Origin: Mactromeris polynyma
Taxonomy: Eukaryota > Mollusca > Bivalvia > Venerida > Mactridae
Assembly: GCA_032209605.1 (NCBI GenBank)
Contig: JASFXZ010000027.1
Coordinates: 7,211,372-7,275,371, forward strand
Direction of reading: 5' to 3'
DNA length: 64,000 bases
Every line of letters begins with the position of its first letter. The first letter of the stretch is position 1. This document shows, piece by piece, positions 1-12,107 of this stretch. A program made the translations under genes and the position numbers. Below the pieces are notes generated by a model. The model saw nothing but the letters and a program-made list of their open reading frames with translations. It was not told the DNA's origin and ran no database searches.

Positions 1-804
1 TTAGGTAATGTCCTGGGTGTGTGCATCATGTTGGTACTGTTAGGTAATGTCATGGGTGTGTGCATCATGTTGGTACTGTTAGGTAATGTCCTGGGTGTGT
101 GCATCATGTTGGTACTGTTAGGTAATGTCCTGGGTGTGTGCATCATGTTGGTACTGTTAGGTAATTGCCTGGGTGTGTGCATCGTGTTGGTACTGTTAGG
201 TAATGTCCTGGGTGTGTGTATCGTGTTGGTACTGTTAGGTAATGTCCTGGGTGTGTGTATCGTGTTGGTACTGTTAGGTAATGTCCTGGGTGTGTGTATC
301 GTGTTGGTACTGTTAGGTAATGTCCTGGGTGTGTGCATCGTGTTGGTACTGTTAGGTAATGTCCTGGGTGTGTGCATCATGTTGGTACTGTTAGGTAATG
401 TCCTGGGTGTGTGTATAGTGTTGGTACTGTTAGGTAATGTCCTGGGTGTGTGCATCATGTTGGTACTGTTAGGTAATTTCCTGGTTGTGTGCATCGTGTT
501 GGTACTGTTAGGTAATTGCCTGGGTGTGTGCATCGTGTTGGTACTGTTAGGTAATGTCCTGGGTGTGTGCATCGTGTTGGTACTGTTAGGTAATTTCCTG
601 GTTGTGTGCATCGTGTTGGTACTGTTAGGTAATTGCCTGGGTGTGTGCATCGTGTTGGTACTGTTAGGTAATTTCCTGGTTGTGTGCATCGTGTTGGTAC
701 TGTTAGGTAATTTCCTGGTTGTGTGCATCGTGTTGGTACTGTTAGGTAATGTCCTGTGTGTGTGCATCGTGTTGGTACTGTTAGGTAATGTGCTGGGTGT
801 GCTC
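1..804. repeat. Minisatellite, 39 bp unit, 20 exact-length copies
   Basis: Twenty consecutive 39 bp units beginning ttaggtaatgtcctgggtgt run from base 1 to 780 without a single indel, then a partial, degenerate unit. The array is cut by the left window edge. Because 39 is divisible by three, a frame from 19 to 873 stays open and reads a hydrophobic 13-residue repeat (VCIMLVLLGNVLG and variants). The copies differ by a few recurrent substitutions (atc atg/gtg, gtc/ttc/tgc), as expected from unequal exchange. I see no start context, splice signals or known domain, so I treat it as a non-coding tandem array. Confidence 0.95.
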
Positions 805-1323
805 ATGCATTTGGACAATTCTGATATGTTTTCTTTTTTATTCATAAAAGTTCTGTTAAAGAACATCTCTTGAAGCCTTACCATTGCTGTTTCGCTTGGA
901 AGATCATTGAATGTTTTTGCTGTTTATGAGAAACACTCCGATGAAGTCTTTTCATGTGAATATTCCATTACAAATTATTACTTAATTCAAACATAATAAA
1001 ATAACATTAATTGGGTGATAATTAATATTAACTGGAATTCTACCAGATTGAACAAAAAATTGTCACAATGATACCTAAATTATTTTTTTATTTGTGCATA
1101 AAACATGAACTCAGATATGTAATCAGGCAGTGATTCTTTCTTGCCAGTGAACAATGTCTGACACAGTGATAGCAATTAACAAACAATTTACAAATTGTTT
1201 CAATTAAAATACAAAATCTTTGATTCAAAGCAAATACAAGAAATGTGATTTTCTGTTCATAAAGGTCTTCAATAACTGAGATAAGTGATTAGGGAACTGT
1301 CCTGATTAGATCTCATGTACAAT
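805..1323. other. Unassigned AT-rich DNA
   Basis: No supported gene, RNA or repeat structure seen; only short fortuitous reading frames. Confidence 0.4.
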
Positions 1324-1789
1324 GTATGATTCTCATCTGTATGGAGTAAGCTTGAATTATATGTTTCATTGTATGATTCTCATCTGTATGGAGTAAGCTT
1401 GAATTATATGTTTCATTGTATGATTCTCATCTGTATGGAGTAAGCTTGAATTATATGTACATTGTATGATTCTCATCTGTATGGAGTAAGCTTGAATTAT
1501 ATGTACATTGTATGATTCTCATCTGTATGGAGTAAGCTTGAATTATATGTTTCATTGTATGATTCTCATCTGTATGGAGTAAGCTTGAATTATATGTTTC
1601 ATTGTATGATTCTCATCTGTATGGAGTAAGCTTGAATTATATGTACATTGTATGATTCTCATCTGTATGGAGTAAGCTTGAATTATATGTTTCATTGTAT
1701 GATTCTCATCTGTATGGAGTAAGCTTGAATTATACGTTTCATTGTATGATTCTCATCTGTATGGAGTAAGCTTGAATTATGTTTCATTG
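1324..1789. repeat. Minisatellite, 46/47 bp unit, 10 copies
   Basis: Ten copies of a unit beginning gtatgattctcatctgtatg start at 1324, 1371, 1418, 1464, 1510, 1557, 1604, 1650, 1697 and 1744. Two length classes alternate: 47 bp units end in gtttcatt and 46 bp units in gtacatt. The last copy has a short deletion. The two-variant mixture records the duplication history of the array. Confidence 0.95.
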
Positions 1790-2530
1790 CTTTTGTAATT
1801 TACTGTAGATTAAACTTCACCTTACTTCAATTCTCATTATTATATTCCCTTTTCTGCCATTTATTTCCTATTTGTGAATAATTATTCCAAATTTTTGTTA
1901 TTGACTTTCAAGTTTAACTATGAATGATTTATGTTTCCAATGTGTATTACATTTTAAATGAAGAATAAGAAATATAATGAATGCATGATCGCAGTTTGTT
2001 TTATATTTCCTGGAGTCTTGAGACAATATATCAACTTTTAGTGAGAGACAAAACTAATTATACATCTATTATTGCATAAACCATTGATTTATGATGTAGT
2101 AAAAAACCGTGTTTACCACACAAAACCTAAGAAAGTGCATTATACAGGGAAATCCTGGTTTAGATGCTTCCTATAAGTACATAATACTACAAAGAATGAT
2201 GTGGAATATAAAATAAAACTAGATGTTAGGGCTGTGGTGAATAACACTGTACTGCTCAACAATAAAGAACATGAAGAGAGACATACTGAGGCGATATTGG
2301 AACATTCAGTTTAAATACTGTAAAATCCAATATTTTCGCATAGCCAATTTTTTGAATGGAAGTAATAAACTTGTTTAAATGTGCACTAGTTTCTCCTGTC
2401 AGTTTTCTCGTAAAGTGGAACACAACAACATTTAGCAAGCCTTCCTATTTATATGTATATTAAAAGATATCACAAAAATAGGGAAAATTATTATTCATGA
2501 TTTTACAGTACATGATGTCAGTGATCTTTT
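1790..2530. other. Unassigned AT-rich DNA
   Basis: No gene or repeat recognised; reading frames here are short, without motifs. Confidence 0.4.
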
Positions 2531-2532
2531 CT

Positions 2533-2632
2533 TGTCAATTTACTGACGAATATAGGCTGTTTCCCCTTATCAAAAAGTGTCAATTTTACTGACAAATATA
2601 GGCTGTTTCCCCTTATCAAAAAGTGTCAATTT
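2533..2632. repeat. Two-copy tandem duplication, about 46 bp
   Basis: The sequence tgtcaatttactgacgaata (2533) followed by ataggctgtttccccttatc recurs at 2579 with very few changes; a third partial copy (tgtcaatttt) follows at 2625. A small local tandem duplication. Confidence 0.85.
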
Positions 2633-2640
2633 TTTGCGAA

Positions 2641-3640
2641 AAGTCTTCATTTTCCCCAATTCTTTGTTCATTTTCCCCTCTGACTGAATTTCTTTTTATT
2701 ATTTTTAGTCAGTTTTTTGTGTATTTAACCTTTTATGAAAGAATGTTTGCACTGACATCACCTCATATATATATAACAAACACCATGCAGCCACAGCTGA
2801 AAAGTTATTTTTATAAGCAATACAACCAATACCTTATTTTCCCAAATTTAAGTTTATAAATTTCCCAATTTAAAAGGCACAGGCAGTAATATCATGTTCC
2901 AAAAAAAAATCACTGAATGTTTTGAAAAGGCACTGTTTTTAATTAGGGCAAATTAAGTGTATGCGCTTCGAGGACCCCGAGGAGAAGGGTTTTATTTAGC
3001 AAATTGTTCCAACCATATGGTTTTATGTTTTGCTTCATTTGTACATGTTTGCAATGTTTATTGACTAAGAGCACAACATTCAGATGAGATAATCATCATT
3101 AAGGGTTGTTAAGATGTTCTACAACATGGAAGACTTATTACCATACAGCAAAATAAATATTCAATTTCTCAGAATAATTGACAATTAAATTGCAAATTAT
3201 ATTATAATTTCATAGGAATTAACTTCTTATTTAAATATTTTGAATATTTCAGACTACATTATCTCAATTTGCACTTGCTGTAGCGCAATAATTCAGTTGA
3301 TAATGGTTTTTCCAAGAACTCTGAATGTCTAAAATATGTGTATAAGTGACATCTTTCTCTTTTGTTGTGTTTAAGTATATTCATTTCTTCCTGTAACAAA
3401 GAATTTTCAATTACTTGGTAATAAACAATCATCATTTTGGTGAAAGGAAGTCCTTACTAGGCAATTTGAGCTCTGTAATAAGATGATTTATTCATTTACA
3501 GCAATCAGATAAACTGAGACTTAAGGAGGTAATTGAGAGAAATGAAATGCGCTTGGGTTCAACGTGCTTCATGTAGGAAAGTGTTACAGTGTCCTGGTAT
3601 CTATAGTTGCTGCAATGTCATCGCCTTCCCTGACGCAGTA
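2641..3640. other. Unassigned AT-rich DNA
   Basis: No supported gene. A 78-residue frame at 2623-2859 overlaps the duplication, has no motif and is judged fortuitous. Confidence 0.4.
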
Positions 3641-3648
3641 CTCTGATC

Positions 3649-4599
3649 TTGATTAACTTTGTGTTGCCTTCACACATATATGTTGATTAGCTTTGTGTTG
3701 CCTTCACACATATATGTTGATTAGCTTTGTGTTGCCTTCACACATATATGTTGATTAGCTTTGTGTTGCCTTCACACATATATGTTGATTAACTTTGTGT
3801 TGCCTTCACACATATATGTTGATTAGCTTTGTGTTGCCTTCACACATATATGTTGATTAACTTTGTGTTGCCTTCACACATATATGTTGATTAGCTTTGT
3901 GTTGCCTTCACACATATATGTTGATTAGCTTTGTGTTGCCTTCACACATATATGTTGATTAGCTTTGTGTTGCCTTCACACATATATGTTGATTAGCTTT
4001 GTGTTGCCTTCACACATATATGTTGATTAGCTTTGTGTTGCCTTCACACATATATGTTGATTAGCTTTGTGTTGCCTTCACACATATATGTTGATTAGCT
4101 TTGTGTTGCCTTCACACATATATGTTGATTAACTTTGTGTTGCCTTCACACATATATGTTGATTAGCTTTGTGTTGCCTTCACACATATATGTTGATTAG
4201 CTTTGTGTTGCCTTCACACATATATGTTGATTAACTTTGTGTTGCCTTCACACATATATCTTGATTAACTTTGTGTTGCCTTCACACATATATCTTGATT
4301 AACTTTGTGTTGCCTTCACACATATATCTTGATTAACTTTGTGTTGCCTTCACACATATATCTTGATTAGCTTTGTGTTGCCTTCACACATATATCTTGA
4401 TTAACTTTGTGTTGCCTTCACACATATATCTTGATTAACTTTGTGTTGCCTTCACACATATATGTTGATTAGCTTTGTGTTGCCTTCACACATATATGTT
4501 GATTAGCTTTGTGTTGCCTTCACACATATATCTTGATTAACTTTTTGTTGCCTTCACACATATATCTTGATTAACTTTTTGTTGCTTTCACACATATAT
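3649..4599. repeat. Minisatellite, 34 bp unit, about 28 copies
   Basis: About 28 copies of a 34 bp unit (ttgattagctttgtgttgcc, then ttcacacatatatg). Two positions vary: gattaGc/gattaAc and tatatG/tatatC. The C variants are clustered from about 4258 to 4580 and the G variants to the left, so blocks of neighbouring copies were amplified together. The right-hand copies decay (ctttttgttg). Confidence 0.96.
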
Positions 4600-4734
4600 T
4601 GTCTTCTCTGTTCATGGATATGTTGCAATATATTATCTCTTGTTAAAAGTTATGAATAAATCTGATACAGTCTATGCTGGCAATATATAAAACATCATAT
4701 ATTCTAGTTTTTAAATATAAAAATGTAAATGATA

Positions 4735-4990
4735 TTCTTTTTATACATGGGTGTAGATTCCTATAGGCTGTGTAAGGCCGTGGCCTACAGTTTTTTTCTC
4801 GAAAAATCAAAGAAATAAAATGGCTAAACTGCAATAAGATATTTAATGTATGTTATTGTAAGCATATTTATTGGAACAAAATATACACCAAAATGCATCT
4901 CTGACGATTAAGCTACAAATCTTTTACCGGGGGACCATGCCCCCGCACCCCGCTAAAGCTAGGCCTACACATCAATTTCAGCTAAGCTGT
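4735..4990. repeat. Probable dispersed repeat remnant
   Basis: Contains a 'ggctgtgtaaggccgtggcctacag' type segment near 4765 and a GC-rich segment near 4928-4965 (ccgggggaccatgcccccgc) ending in 'aggcctacac'. I have seen this kind of GC-rich segment as a dispersed repeat in invertebrate genomes. No second copy lies in this window, so the call rests on composition and memory of the family only. Confidence 0.3.
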
Positions 4991-6020
4991 ACACCCTTGT
5001 TATAAATTTAAATTTATTTCATTATTTGAGCAACAATACATTTTAATCTTTCAGAAAGTACAAGGTTAAAGAAAAAAATAACAGTCAATAATATTTATAT
5101 TGTTTTATTGGCTTCACAAATTGGGGTTCTTATAACTTTTAATGATTCTATAAGCATTAAACCTGGCGTTCTTGTGCGCTCTTCTTGAATACTTGATGAT
5201 TTTTGGAGTTGATCCCTGGAATTGTACTGAAAATGTTGCTTGCAATGTTGCATACATGTGACCTGATGTATTTCATGTTTGCTGACGGTGTCCACGTTGT
5301 ATTTGTTACATTGACCATAATTCATTATTGTGTAAACCCCCCCCCCCAGCAGATACCCCCTGGTTTGTTTGATATTGTTATATGTCCCTTTTCTTTCGTT
5401 TCCATCCGTCCTGAGAAGTTCTGTTTTCTGAATGTGTTCTTTCCTGCTCACCGTTTTTCACTTTTATTGGAAAGTGTTTATTTGGGTATGGAAAATTGTG
5501 TTTTTGGTTTAAGTAGCACCAGTTATTTTGAGTTTGCATAATTTTATGTTATCAGTGTAAATTATTTTAAATAGTGTAAAATGCAGAAATGAGATTGAAA
5601 AAACTTGTAAATTACTTAGATAAATAACTGAAGTCTTTAGTGAATGATTTTGTTGTATGACAAAATTCATTTTCTGGGAAGTGAAGAAAATAAAACGATT
5701 GTGTCAATTCTTGGAAGATTGGAAATAAATACAGTTGATCTTCTTTCTGAATAAATATCAGGTCACAATGTATCTTCATATGCAAGTCAAAATGAAATGG
5801 GCTATTCAAAACTACGTATTATTCGAAATAAAAATTGGGACCCGACTAATTGGAATGAGCAAGGTGACAACTGTAAATAATTCTGGTAGATATTCGATTC
5901 GGGCTGTTGGAATGTTTTGCTACAGTTGGTAAAGATCACCTGGATTGTAAGAAGCTGTTTGTCTGAAAAGAGATCATAGTTAGATGTAATGACTTTGATT
6001 ATTTTTTCCACAAAAGAGGC
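4991..6020. other. Unassigned DNA with fortuitous overlapping frames
   Basis: Two overlapping frames on opposite strands (5095-5451 minus, 118 residues; 5203-5541 plus, 112 residues) cover the same DNA and cross an 11-base C run near 5339. Neither shows a recognisable domain, signal peptide or conserved motif. I do not call either as a gene. The rest of the stretch shows nothing recognisable. Confidence 0.4.
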
Positions 6021-6103
6021 GTTTGTTTCATGCCTTGGTCTTTTGTCTGGCTGTGCGTTTGTCTGTCACAAAATTATGTCTGCCCCTTATCTTTTTCCCA
6101 TAT

Positions 6104-6272
6104 TGATGGCATCAAGGTCATCAGGGGCGGGTTTGGGAAACATCAAGGTCAGATAAGGGCGGGTTTGGGAGACATCAAGGTCAGATAGGGGCAGGTTTGG
6201 GAGACATCAAGGTCAGATAGGGGCAGGTTTTGGAGACATCAAGGTTAGATAGAGGCAGGTTTGGGAGACATG
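6104..6272. repeat. Short tandem repeat, about 32 bp unit, 5 copies
   Basis: Five imperfect copies of 'acatcaaggtcagataggggcaggtttggg'-like sequence. The preceding 'gtttgtctgtcacaaaattatgtctgcc' (about 6058-6085) looks like part of a dispersed repeat. Confidence 0.85.
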
Positions 6273-6702
6273 TTTTTACCTCCAAACAACTTTCTGATCG
6301 TTTTTTAATGTTCTTGTATTGTAAAAAATTATTGCTGAAATAGCGAAAATTCGTAATAGGAAAATAACTAAACTTTCCAGACTGATCATATGTCCAGACA
6401 CAATTATATGTTCTTACGTAAAGGATTGGGATGGTAATGGAGAGAAATATTTCCCAAACGTTTTATAAATATTATAAATCCTACAATAATTGTTACTGAA
6501 ATGTAATTATTGTCCTTTTGAAAATATGATTAAAGCTTTTTGTCATATTTTCGGATGAACCTTAGTGCAAAGTGCTAAAATGAATTCAGTTTGACCTTGT
6601 CCATCTGTATGTGTTAATAAAAGCACTTGTCTTATGGCTCTCTGGTTAGTTTTAATAAGTTAATTAGTTAATTGCAATTTTATGTCTTGTTGATAAACAT
6701 GA
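6273..6702. other. Unassigned AT-rich DNA
   Basis: Nothing recognised between the 32 bp array and the transposon that follows. Confidence 0.4.
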
Positions 6703-6704
6703 TA

Positions 6705-7593
6705 CAGTGGAACCCCTCAAAACCGGAACCTCAGTAAACCGGAATTCCCTCCAAACCGAACAATTTGCGTGGTCCCGATTTTTTCTGTTCTATTTTATTG
6801 TGTAAAAACCTCTGTAAACCGGAACCCCTCTATTCCGGAAACCGAACAAGATTTTCATTATTTCTTAACAATTTCAACAGTATTTTACCCCTCTAAACCG
6901 AACAGCAATTTATGACACCTAAAGTGTTTAGACAATAAATGTGTTAACACGGCGTTTTCACACCTTATCCTAATCTGTTATGACTTAAATCGGCAGTAGC
7001 TACACGTTTGTTAACTTTATGACGGTGCGCGGGTAAATAGGTACAGTGTGATAATCGCATTTATTAACGACAAAAGAAAGTGACAGTTTGCAAACATCAT
7101 TAACAACTTTTAATTGTCGACCATACACATCAATCGATGTTTTCAATAATTTATTTAATGATGAATGCTACAGTAGGTGACTGTTCAATTGATCTTATGT
7201 TAAAAGAATCAAATTATCATTCTAGTTAATGAGCGTATTAGCAGAGTAAAGACGAGTGCAGGTATTGTTGTTTAAACTAACAATAATGTGGAACAATTTT
7301 GTTGTTTTATCAATCAGTTTCTGTCAGATTGATTTTATCATTTACACAATCAACATGTCTACGTCTCCGAAGAATAGAATTGTCACTTGAGGACAAAATT
7401 AAATTGATCAATGAGTCAGAATCTGTTCCGAAACCGACAATCATGGTAAAGTGCTAAGTTTGGGATTGGCAAATCAACTGTTTCTGACATCCTGAAGTTA
7501 ATGCATTTCCTAAAACCCCTCTAAACCGGAAACCCCTCTAAACCGAACTTTTTATCCGGTCCGGACGAGGTTCGGTTTAGAGGGGTTCCACTG
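6705..7593 (+). mobile_element. Broken pogo/Tigger-like DNA transposon, 889 bp
   Basis: Terminal inverted repeats begin cagtggaacccctc at 6705 and, read from the other end, cagtggaacccctc at 7593. The match runs about 24 bp with two mismatches. A TA dinucleotide flanks each side (6703-6704, 7594-7595), as expected for Tc1/mariner-superfamily insertions. Both subterminal regions repeat 'aaaccgga' and 'cctctaaaccgaac' motifs. The interior keeps a frameshifted piece of a CENP-B/pogo-type helix-turn-helix transposase near 7355-7500. Most of the transposase is deleted, so this copy is not autonomous. Confidence 0.85.
7355..7503 (+). pseudogene. Pogo/CENP-B-type transposase N-terminal fragment (dead)
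   Basis: Starting at an ATG at 7355 the reading begins MSTSPKNRI. After a one-base frame change it reads LSLEDKIKLINESES, and after another, KFGIGKSTVSDILK. These are hallmarks of the psq/CENP-B N-terminal helix-turn-helix of Tigger/Jerky/CENP-B-like transposases (compare the typical 'LSLEDKIKLI' and 'FGIGKSTVSDI' motifs). At least two frameshifts and an in-frame stop break it, and the DDE catalytic domain is missing. It supports the family call for the surrounding element. Confidence 0.8.
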
Positions 7594-7859
7594 TACCACA
7601 TTACTTGATCAATCCACATGGAATTAAATTCAGAATTTATGTTTCCTATGAATTTCTATAATTTTTCCAGGCATGATTAAGCAAGTAACTACTGAATGAT
7701 TGCCTTTGAATTAGTTAAAATTATTAATTACTACCTTACAACTTCTTAACAATAAGTAAATGTCACATTTCCGGCCTCTGATCATCAAGCAATTTACATG
7801 GAAAGGTATATAATGCCATTATGATCTGGTACACATTTGATCATGCATGGGTAAGCAGG

Positions 7860-8275
7860 ATTATTTGCTTATTGTGGCAAATATAGACAACATCTCCTCC
7901 CAAACTGCTGATTGGATTTTTAAAGAACTGTTCTAGAATAATCCTTAGGTCTGCTACATAAGGAGGACACAGGAGCTGAAAATAGATTTTAAAAAGTGAA
8001 CATTCTTAAAACAATTGTCCAAAACCATAAGGCCCTGGAGAACATTGATTTTGAAATATCCTGCCCCCAATGTTCAACAGATGAAATAAAATGTAATGCA
8101 AGACATTTTGCCTACCTTGAAAATCAGGATCACATTTGAAGTAGTCTAAACTGTAAATACTTCATGCAAACAACAGTTTTGAAGTAACCTAGGTCAATTT
8201 CTTGTCACATTATTCTAATTCAGCCAAAATGGCATTGTACTCAGGTAAGCGATATAGGGCGATGATGGGCCTCTT
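7860..8275 (+). repeat. Bivalve-type dispersed repeat, degenerate
   Basis: A degenerate copy of a widespread molluscan repeat. It has 'acaacatctcctcccaaact' near 7888, 'aaaaccataaggccctggag' near 8020, and the characteristic right end 'aggtaagcgatatagggcga' then 'gggcctcttgtt' at about 8243-8277. Recognised from memory of bivalve genomic sequence; no second copy in this window. Confidence 0.5.
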
Positions 8276-8521
8276 GTTCACATACTTCAGGGAGCATCCA
8301 TCAGTTCTACCAATAATCTTGTTGTCTTAATGGAGTATTAATGTATTTATAATACATGACCTTTTTTGCTGATAGAATTACATTTATGTTCATGTTGATT
8401 AGACGATATATAAAGTACTGGAAACAGTGACATCCAGATGTTTAGATGATCAAATGGTATTCCGTTATTCCATTATTCAAATGAATAAAGAAGTCAAGCA
8501 AGAAATGCAACATGGGAAGTG

Positions 8522-8606
8522 GACAGCTACCCAGAAAATCTAGGGAGTCATGAAAACATGTACATAGCTACCCAGAAAATCTAGGGAGTCATGAAAACAT
8601 GTACAT
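8522..8606. repeat. Two-copy tandem duplication, 43-44 bp
   Basis: 'agctacccagaaaatctagg' followed by 'gagtcatgaaaacatgtaca' occurs twice back to back with no mismatches in the shared part. Confidence 0.9.
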
Positions 8607-8746
8607 GTGTGTAAAGTTTGTGATGAATTAATAAGGCAAATGGGACAAGAGACAATAACAAAATTGAGTATCAGTGACTGGCCTATTGTTCACCATAGAT
8701 TCTAGACCCAATGAAATAGAAGGCGGTGGCAACTAGTCTAAAGATA

Positions 8747-9867
8747 CTGTGGATTCATTAATTTTCGTTGGTACCAAATTTCGTGGTTTTGTCAAAATGG
8801 GCATTTCGTGGGGTACTTGAATTCGTGGTTTTTTGATTTTTGAAGCATAAATTAAAAAAGTAGTCTATAAGTCCAAAACAAATAAAATATATATGTCAAT
8901 TAGAAAACAGTGACACGGACCCGAAAGATATACAGGTATTTTCTCACCTTTCATTGTTATCGATGTTACATCGTGTGGCCCCGTTCCCTTAGTTAGCCAC
9001 ACTATGCAAGTGTCAATTAACACATTATATTGAGAATTATCTACCTATTGTTTACATCACATGTCATTTAAATATGTCAATTAAGCACCAGTTAATCTGG
9101 CGCTAAACGAATTAACAATCAGTCAATAAAAGTTAATGCAAATCATCTTCGAAATCACTCACTCGGGGTTTCAGTTAGCCGGACTTTGTTAAAAGTGATT
9201 GTTATTGTGTGATGATTACAAGTGACTGTACAGTGTGACTGGAATTGTGTTAATTCAGCGTAAAAATGATACCATCATTCATCATGATTGATCGTTAATG
9301 ATATTATTATTTTGCTATTATTATTTAATAACATGTGAAAAACAAATTAAATTTCTTATAACTCTCTGTGATTGTTTGTTATTTTTTATCACTTATTTTA
9401 TAACTGTCACAAACTGTATAATTACGCTATAACGACGATACATTTCACACGTTGAGATTATACTTCCAACACACTGATCACAACGATATGAAAATATTCG
9501 TGTACTGTACTTGGAAGTAGAGCTGCTAAATATAGCACACCAGATCAACAACATCATCACAGAACTGACTACTCAACTTAATAATGACGAAGAATATATA
9601 ACAAACATAAATAGTAAAAGCATTAATAGTTTATTGTTATCAAATATTTACATTATATATACACCAACATGCTTATAAACTGACACAATTCACGGGAGGT
9701 AACCGCGTGTTAGCGGCGATGTTTATCTGGAGTGTACTAGTTTTCGGACATAGACTTTTCGGATACGATCGTAAGACAAAATTTTCGTTGGGTACTTGAA
9801 TTCGTGGATAAGCTCAACCACGAAATCCACGAAATTTAATGTTCAACGAAAATTAATGAATCCACAG
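8747..9867. mobile_element. Non-autonomous TIR element, 1121 bp, TA target site
   Basis: The left end starts ctgtggattcattaattttc at 8747 and the right end is its exact reverse complement ending at 9867. The perfect inverted match continues to about 24 bp. TA flanks both sides (8745-8746 and 9868-9869). Subterminal DNA repeats 'ggtacttgaattcgtgg' in the same orientation near both ends (about 8812 and 9790), plus 'ttcgtgg/ccacgaa' motifs in both orientations. The interior has no transposase frame. The termini match a type I associate with molluscan genomes. Perfect ends suggest a fairly recent insertion. Confidence 0.9.
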
Positions 9868-11930
9868 TAGTTCTATTGCAACATTGTTTGTCGCATTTTA
9901 TGATCATGGTGTTGACATTACCCATCTGAGTTATGTTTGTTATATTCCACATTTGCTTTAATATTAGTTGACATGTTTGTCTATGTTTTCCATGTCTCCG
10001 TGTACTTTTGATGTGGCTGTCTCTTTGTCTGTGGCATTTCCTGCCCGACTTCATGCATTTATTTTAAATTGCCTTATGTTTTATGCTAGCAAAAGAGACA
10101 AAGGGATCCGTTTATAAGGTTGCTATTTGGACTGGTGACGATACTTCGAAGCTATAGATAGGAGAACATACTTTCAATCTGTAATCATTTTTTACTTCTT
10201 ATTGCTGCCAGGAAATTTCTATCGGAACTAACTTCCTGGCAGTGTTAAGAAATACATTATGTTGTCTCCAAGAGAGTTTCTTGGTTTGATTAACCAGTAG
10301 TTGATATTTTCTTTGCCACTGTGCCGTATTGTAAATGATTTGATTGATTTTGGACAATATAAATTGGTATGGGTGACTTCAGAAACTTGTTACATTGGTA
10401 CGGTCATGTCTGATCTTTGGTTGAGTTTTTGTATTGTGGAAAAAGATATTCATTTATTCTTGTACTTGTATACTCATTCAATCATGATCACGAACATTGG
10501 TTTGATTCCAGCAAATAGGAGTTTGGACAAAAGATACTTCAAATATACAACGTACTTGACGCCATTAAACACGCAACTATATCACTTTTGTTCCAAGTGT
10601 ATAGGAGCGTTTTATTGTTACAAATGATTAAATAATTCTTCAAAAAGAAATTAAACTATGGCCCTTTGTATTCATAATTAATAAAATATTAAGTTTAAAA
10701 TATAATTATCTGTTAATAATGTCTCCGTGCCGACACAGACAATTTTCATTTGCATTATTGATGGCGTGGAGTATATTATTATAGAAATATATTGAACACA
10801 TGTATTGGAATCTTGTAATTTCAATTTTGTAATCATGCATTTCTTTACTCAAGGTTTATATAAGGCTACTCAAAATGGTTCTCATTTGAAGTTGACACAG
10901 AATTTAAATCCCAATTAGTATGCCGAGAAAGGTCACAACCTTTGAAGAACTTGAATGAGACAGACAAATTATTTAGAGATAGCTTTGTATATAAACATTT
11001 TGGTGATATTTTAGCAAGTTGTTCTAAATAATGATTATACTTACACCAACGTTTAAGGCAGTGTCATTGCGCAATGTCTATACATATAATACATATAAAT
11101 ATGCTTTAAAGTCAAGCAGAAAATACCACTTGCAAAGTGTGCTGCCTCCTGAAAACTGATTTGGAACTGGTAACTTTGCTAACAAATCAACTGAATTAGC
11201 AATTAGAATTGACAAATCTGCGCCAAGTATTATCACCTTCGAAGCAAGACTTTTAAGCTTTAAATCCCTACATCTCAGCATTACTTGCCTGAAGCCGTAA
11301 TGGGGAATAAATATACTACTTAGTGTCCTTAACTAGACAATAATCTATTTCATGAAATGTCTTAACAAGTTGATTTCTTGCTTGAATGCTTAAGGACAGA
11401 TAAAAATCTTACACAGTCAAAAATTCACGGATGTTATACCATAGCATGAAGAGACTCTAGTTGACAAACATCTGCTGTATAATTCTTCAAGTATGCTGTC
11501 AATCTAGGTTGGGATTTCCCTGATGTCTTGGATTTTCTTTGTAGTTATTCATTGGCATGTATGTAGAGTATATCAATATGAAATCTCCGGTCTGTTATCT
11601 TCAGTGAGCTGGTTGATCCTGATTAAATCTCTACCCATCACAGTATGAATGATAACTTCTGGCCAGTAGTGATTACATTTGCATTGGTCAGACAAATTGA
11701 TTCACCAATATATCATTTCTATGTCAAATGCTTTGATGGTATGTACTACTACTGGGAAGAAATGTCTCTTTTGTAGTCAACAAATGTCCATGATTTTGGT
11801 TCTATCGAAATGGCCGCATTCCAAATCAAAGCGCTGAAAGTACTCGAGTTGTTCGGTATTGAACACTGGTTTTATATTCAGAAATTCCAGAAAGTACAGA
11901 GAAAAATGCCAACCAATATTGGACTATTTT
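9868..11930. other. Unassigned DNA; one short hairpin
   Basis: No supported gene. A 108-residue frame at 10301-10627 and a minus frame at 9836-10054 show no recognisable domain; the latter starts inside the transposon. A 10 bp inverted repeat (ctgccaggaa / ttcctggcag, about 10205-10243) could form a hairpin. Confidence 0.4.
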
Positions 11931-11988
11931 GTTTACCAATTAATTTACCTATATTCCTCCGCGACATCCGGAGAAAAGTGCGCGGTTT

Positions 11989-12107
11989 TGGCGTTTGTTA
12001 TGACACGTGACTAAACCCACGCCAAATATTATAATTAGGTGATGTGTTTTCGGCGTTTGTTTGATGACACGTGACTAAACCCACGCCAAACATTATAATT
12101 AGGCGAT
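11989..12107. repeat. Two-copy tandem duplication containing CACGTG
   Basis: Two copies (about 11989-12046 and 12051-12107) share ggcgtttg, tgacacgtgactaaacccac and 'gccaaa(t/c)attataattagg'. Each copy has inverted ends (ggcgt / acgcc) and a central gacacgtgac with the E-box palindrome CACGTG. The surrounding stretch is richer in CpG than the rest of the window. Confidence 0.8.

Noticed and set aside
19..873. 284-residue open frame
   Set aside because: It only reads the 39 bp minisatellite; no domain, no flanking gene structure.
3649..4599. CRISPR-like array
   Set aside because: Units are contiguous, with no unique spacers; it is a minisatellite in eukaryotic DNA.
5095..5541. Overlapping 118- and 112-residue frames on opposite strands
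   Set aside because: They cover the same DNA including a C run, and neither has a recognisable motif.
10205..10243. Hairpin ctgccaggaa..ttcctggcag as a terminator or small RNA
   Set aside because: A single 10 bp inverted repeat without a second copy or further pairing; no functional evidence.
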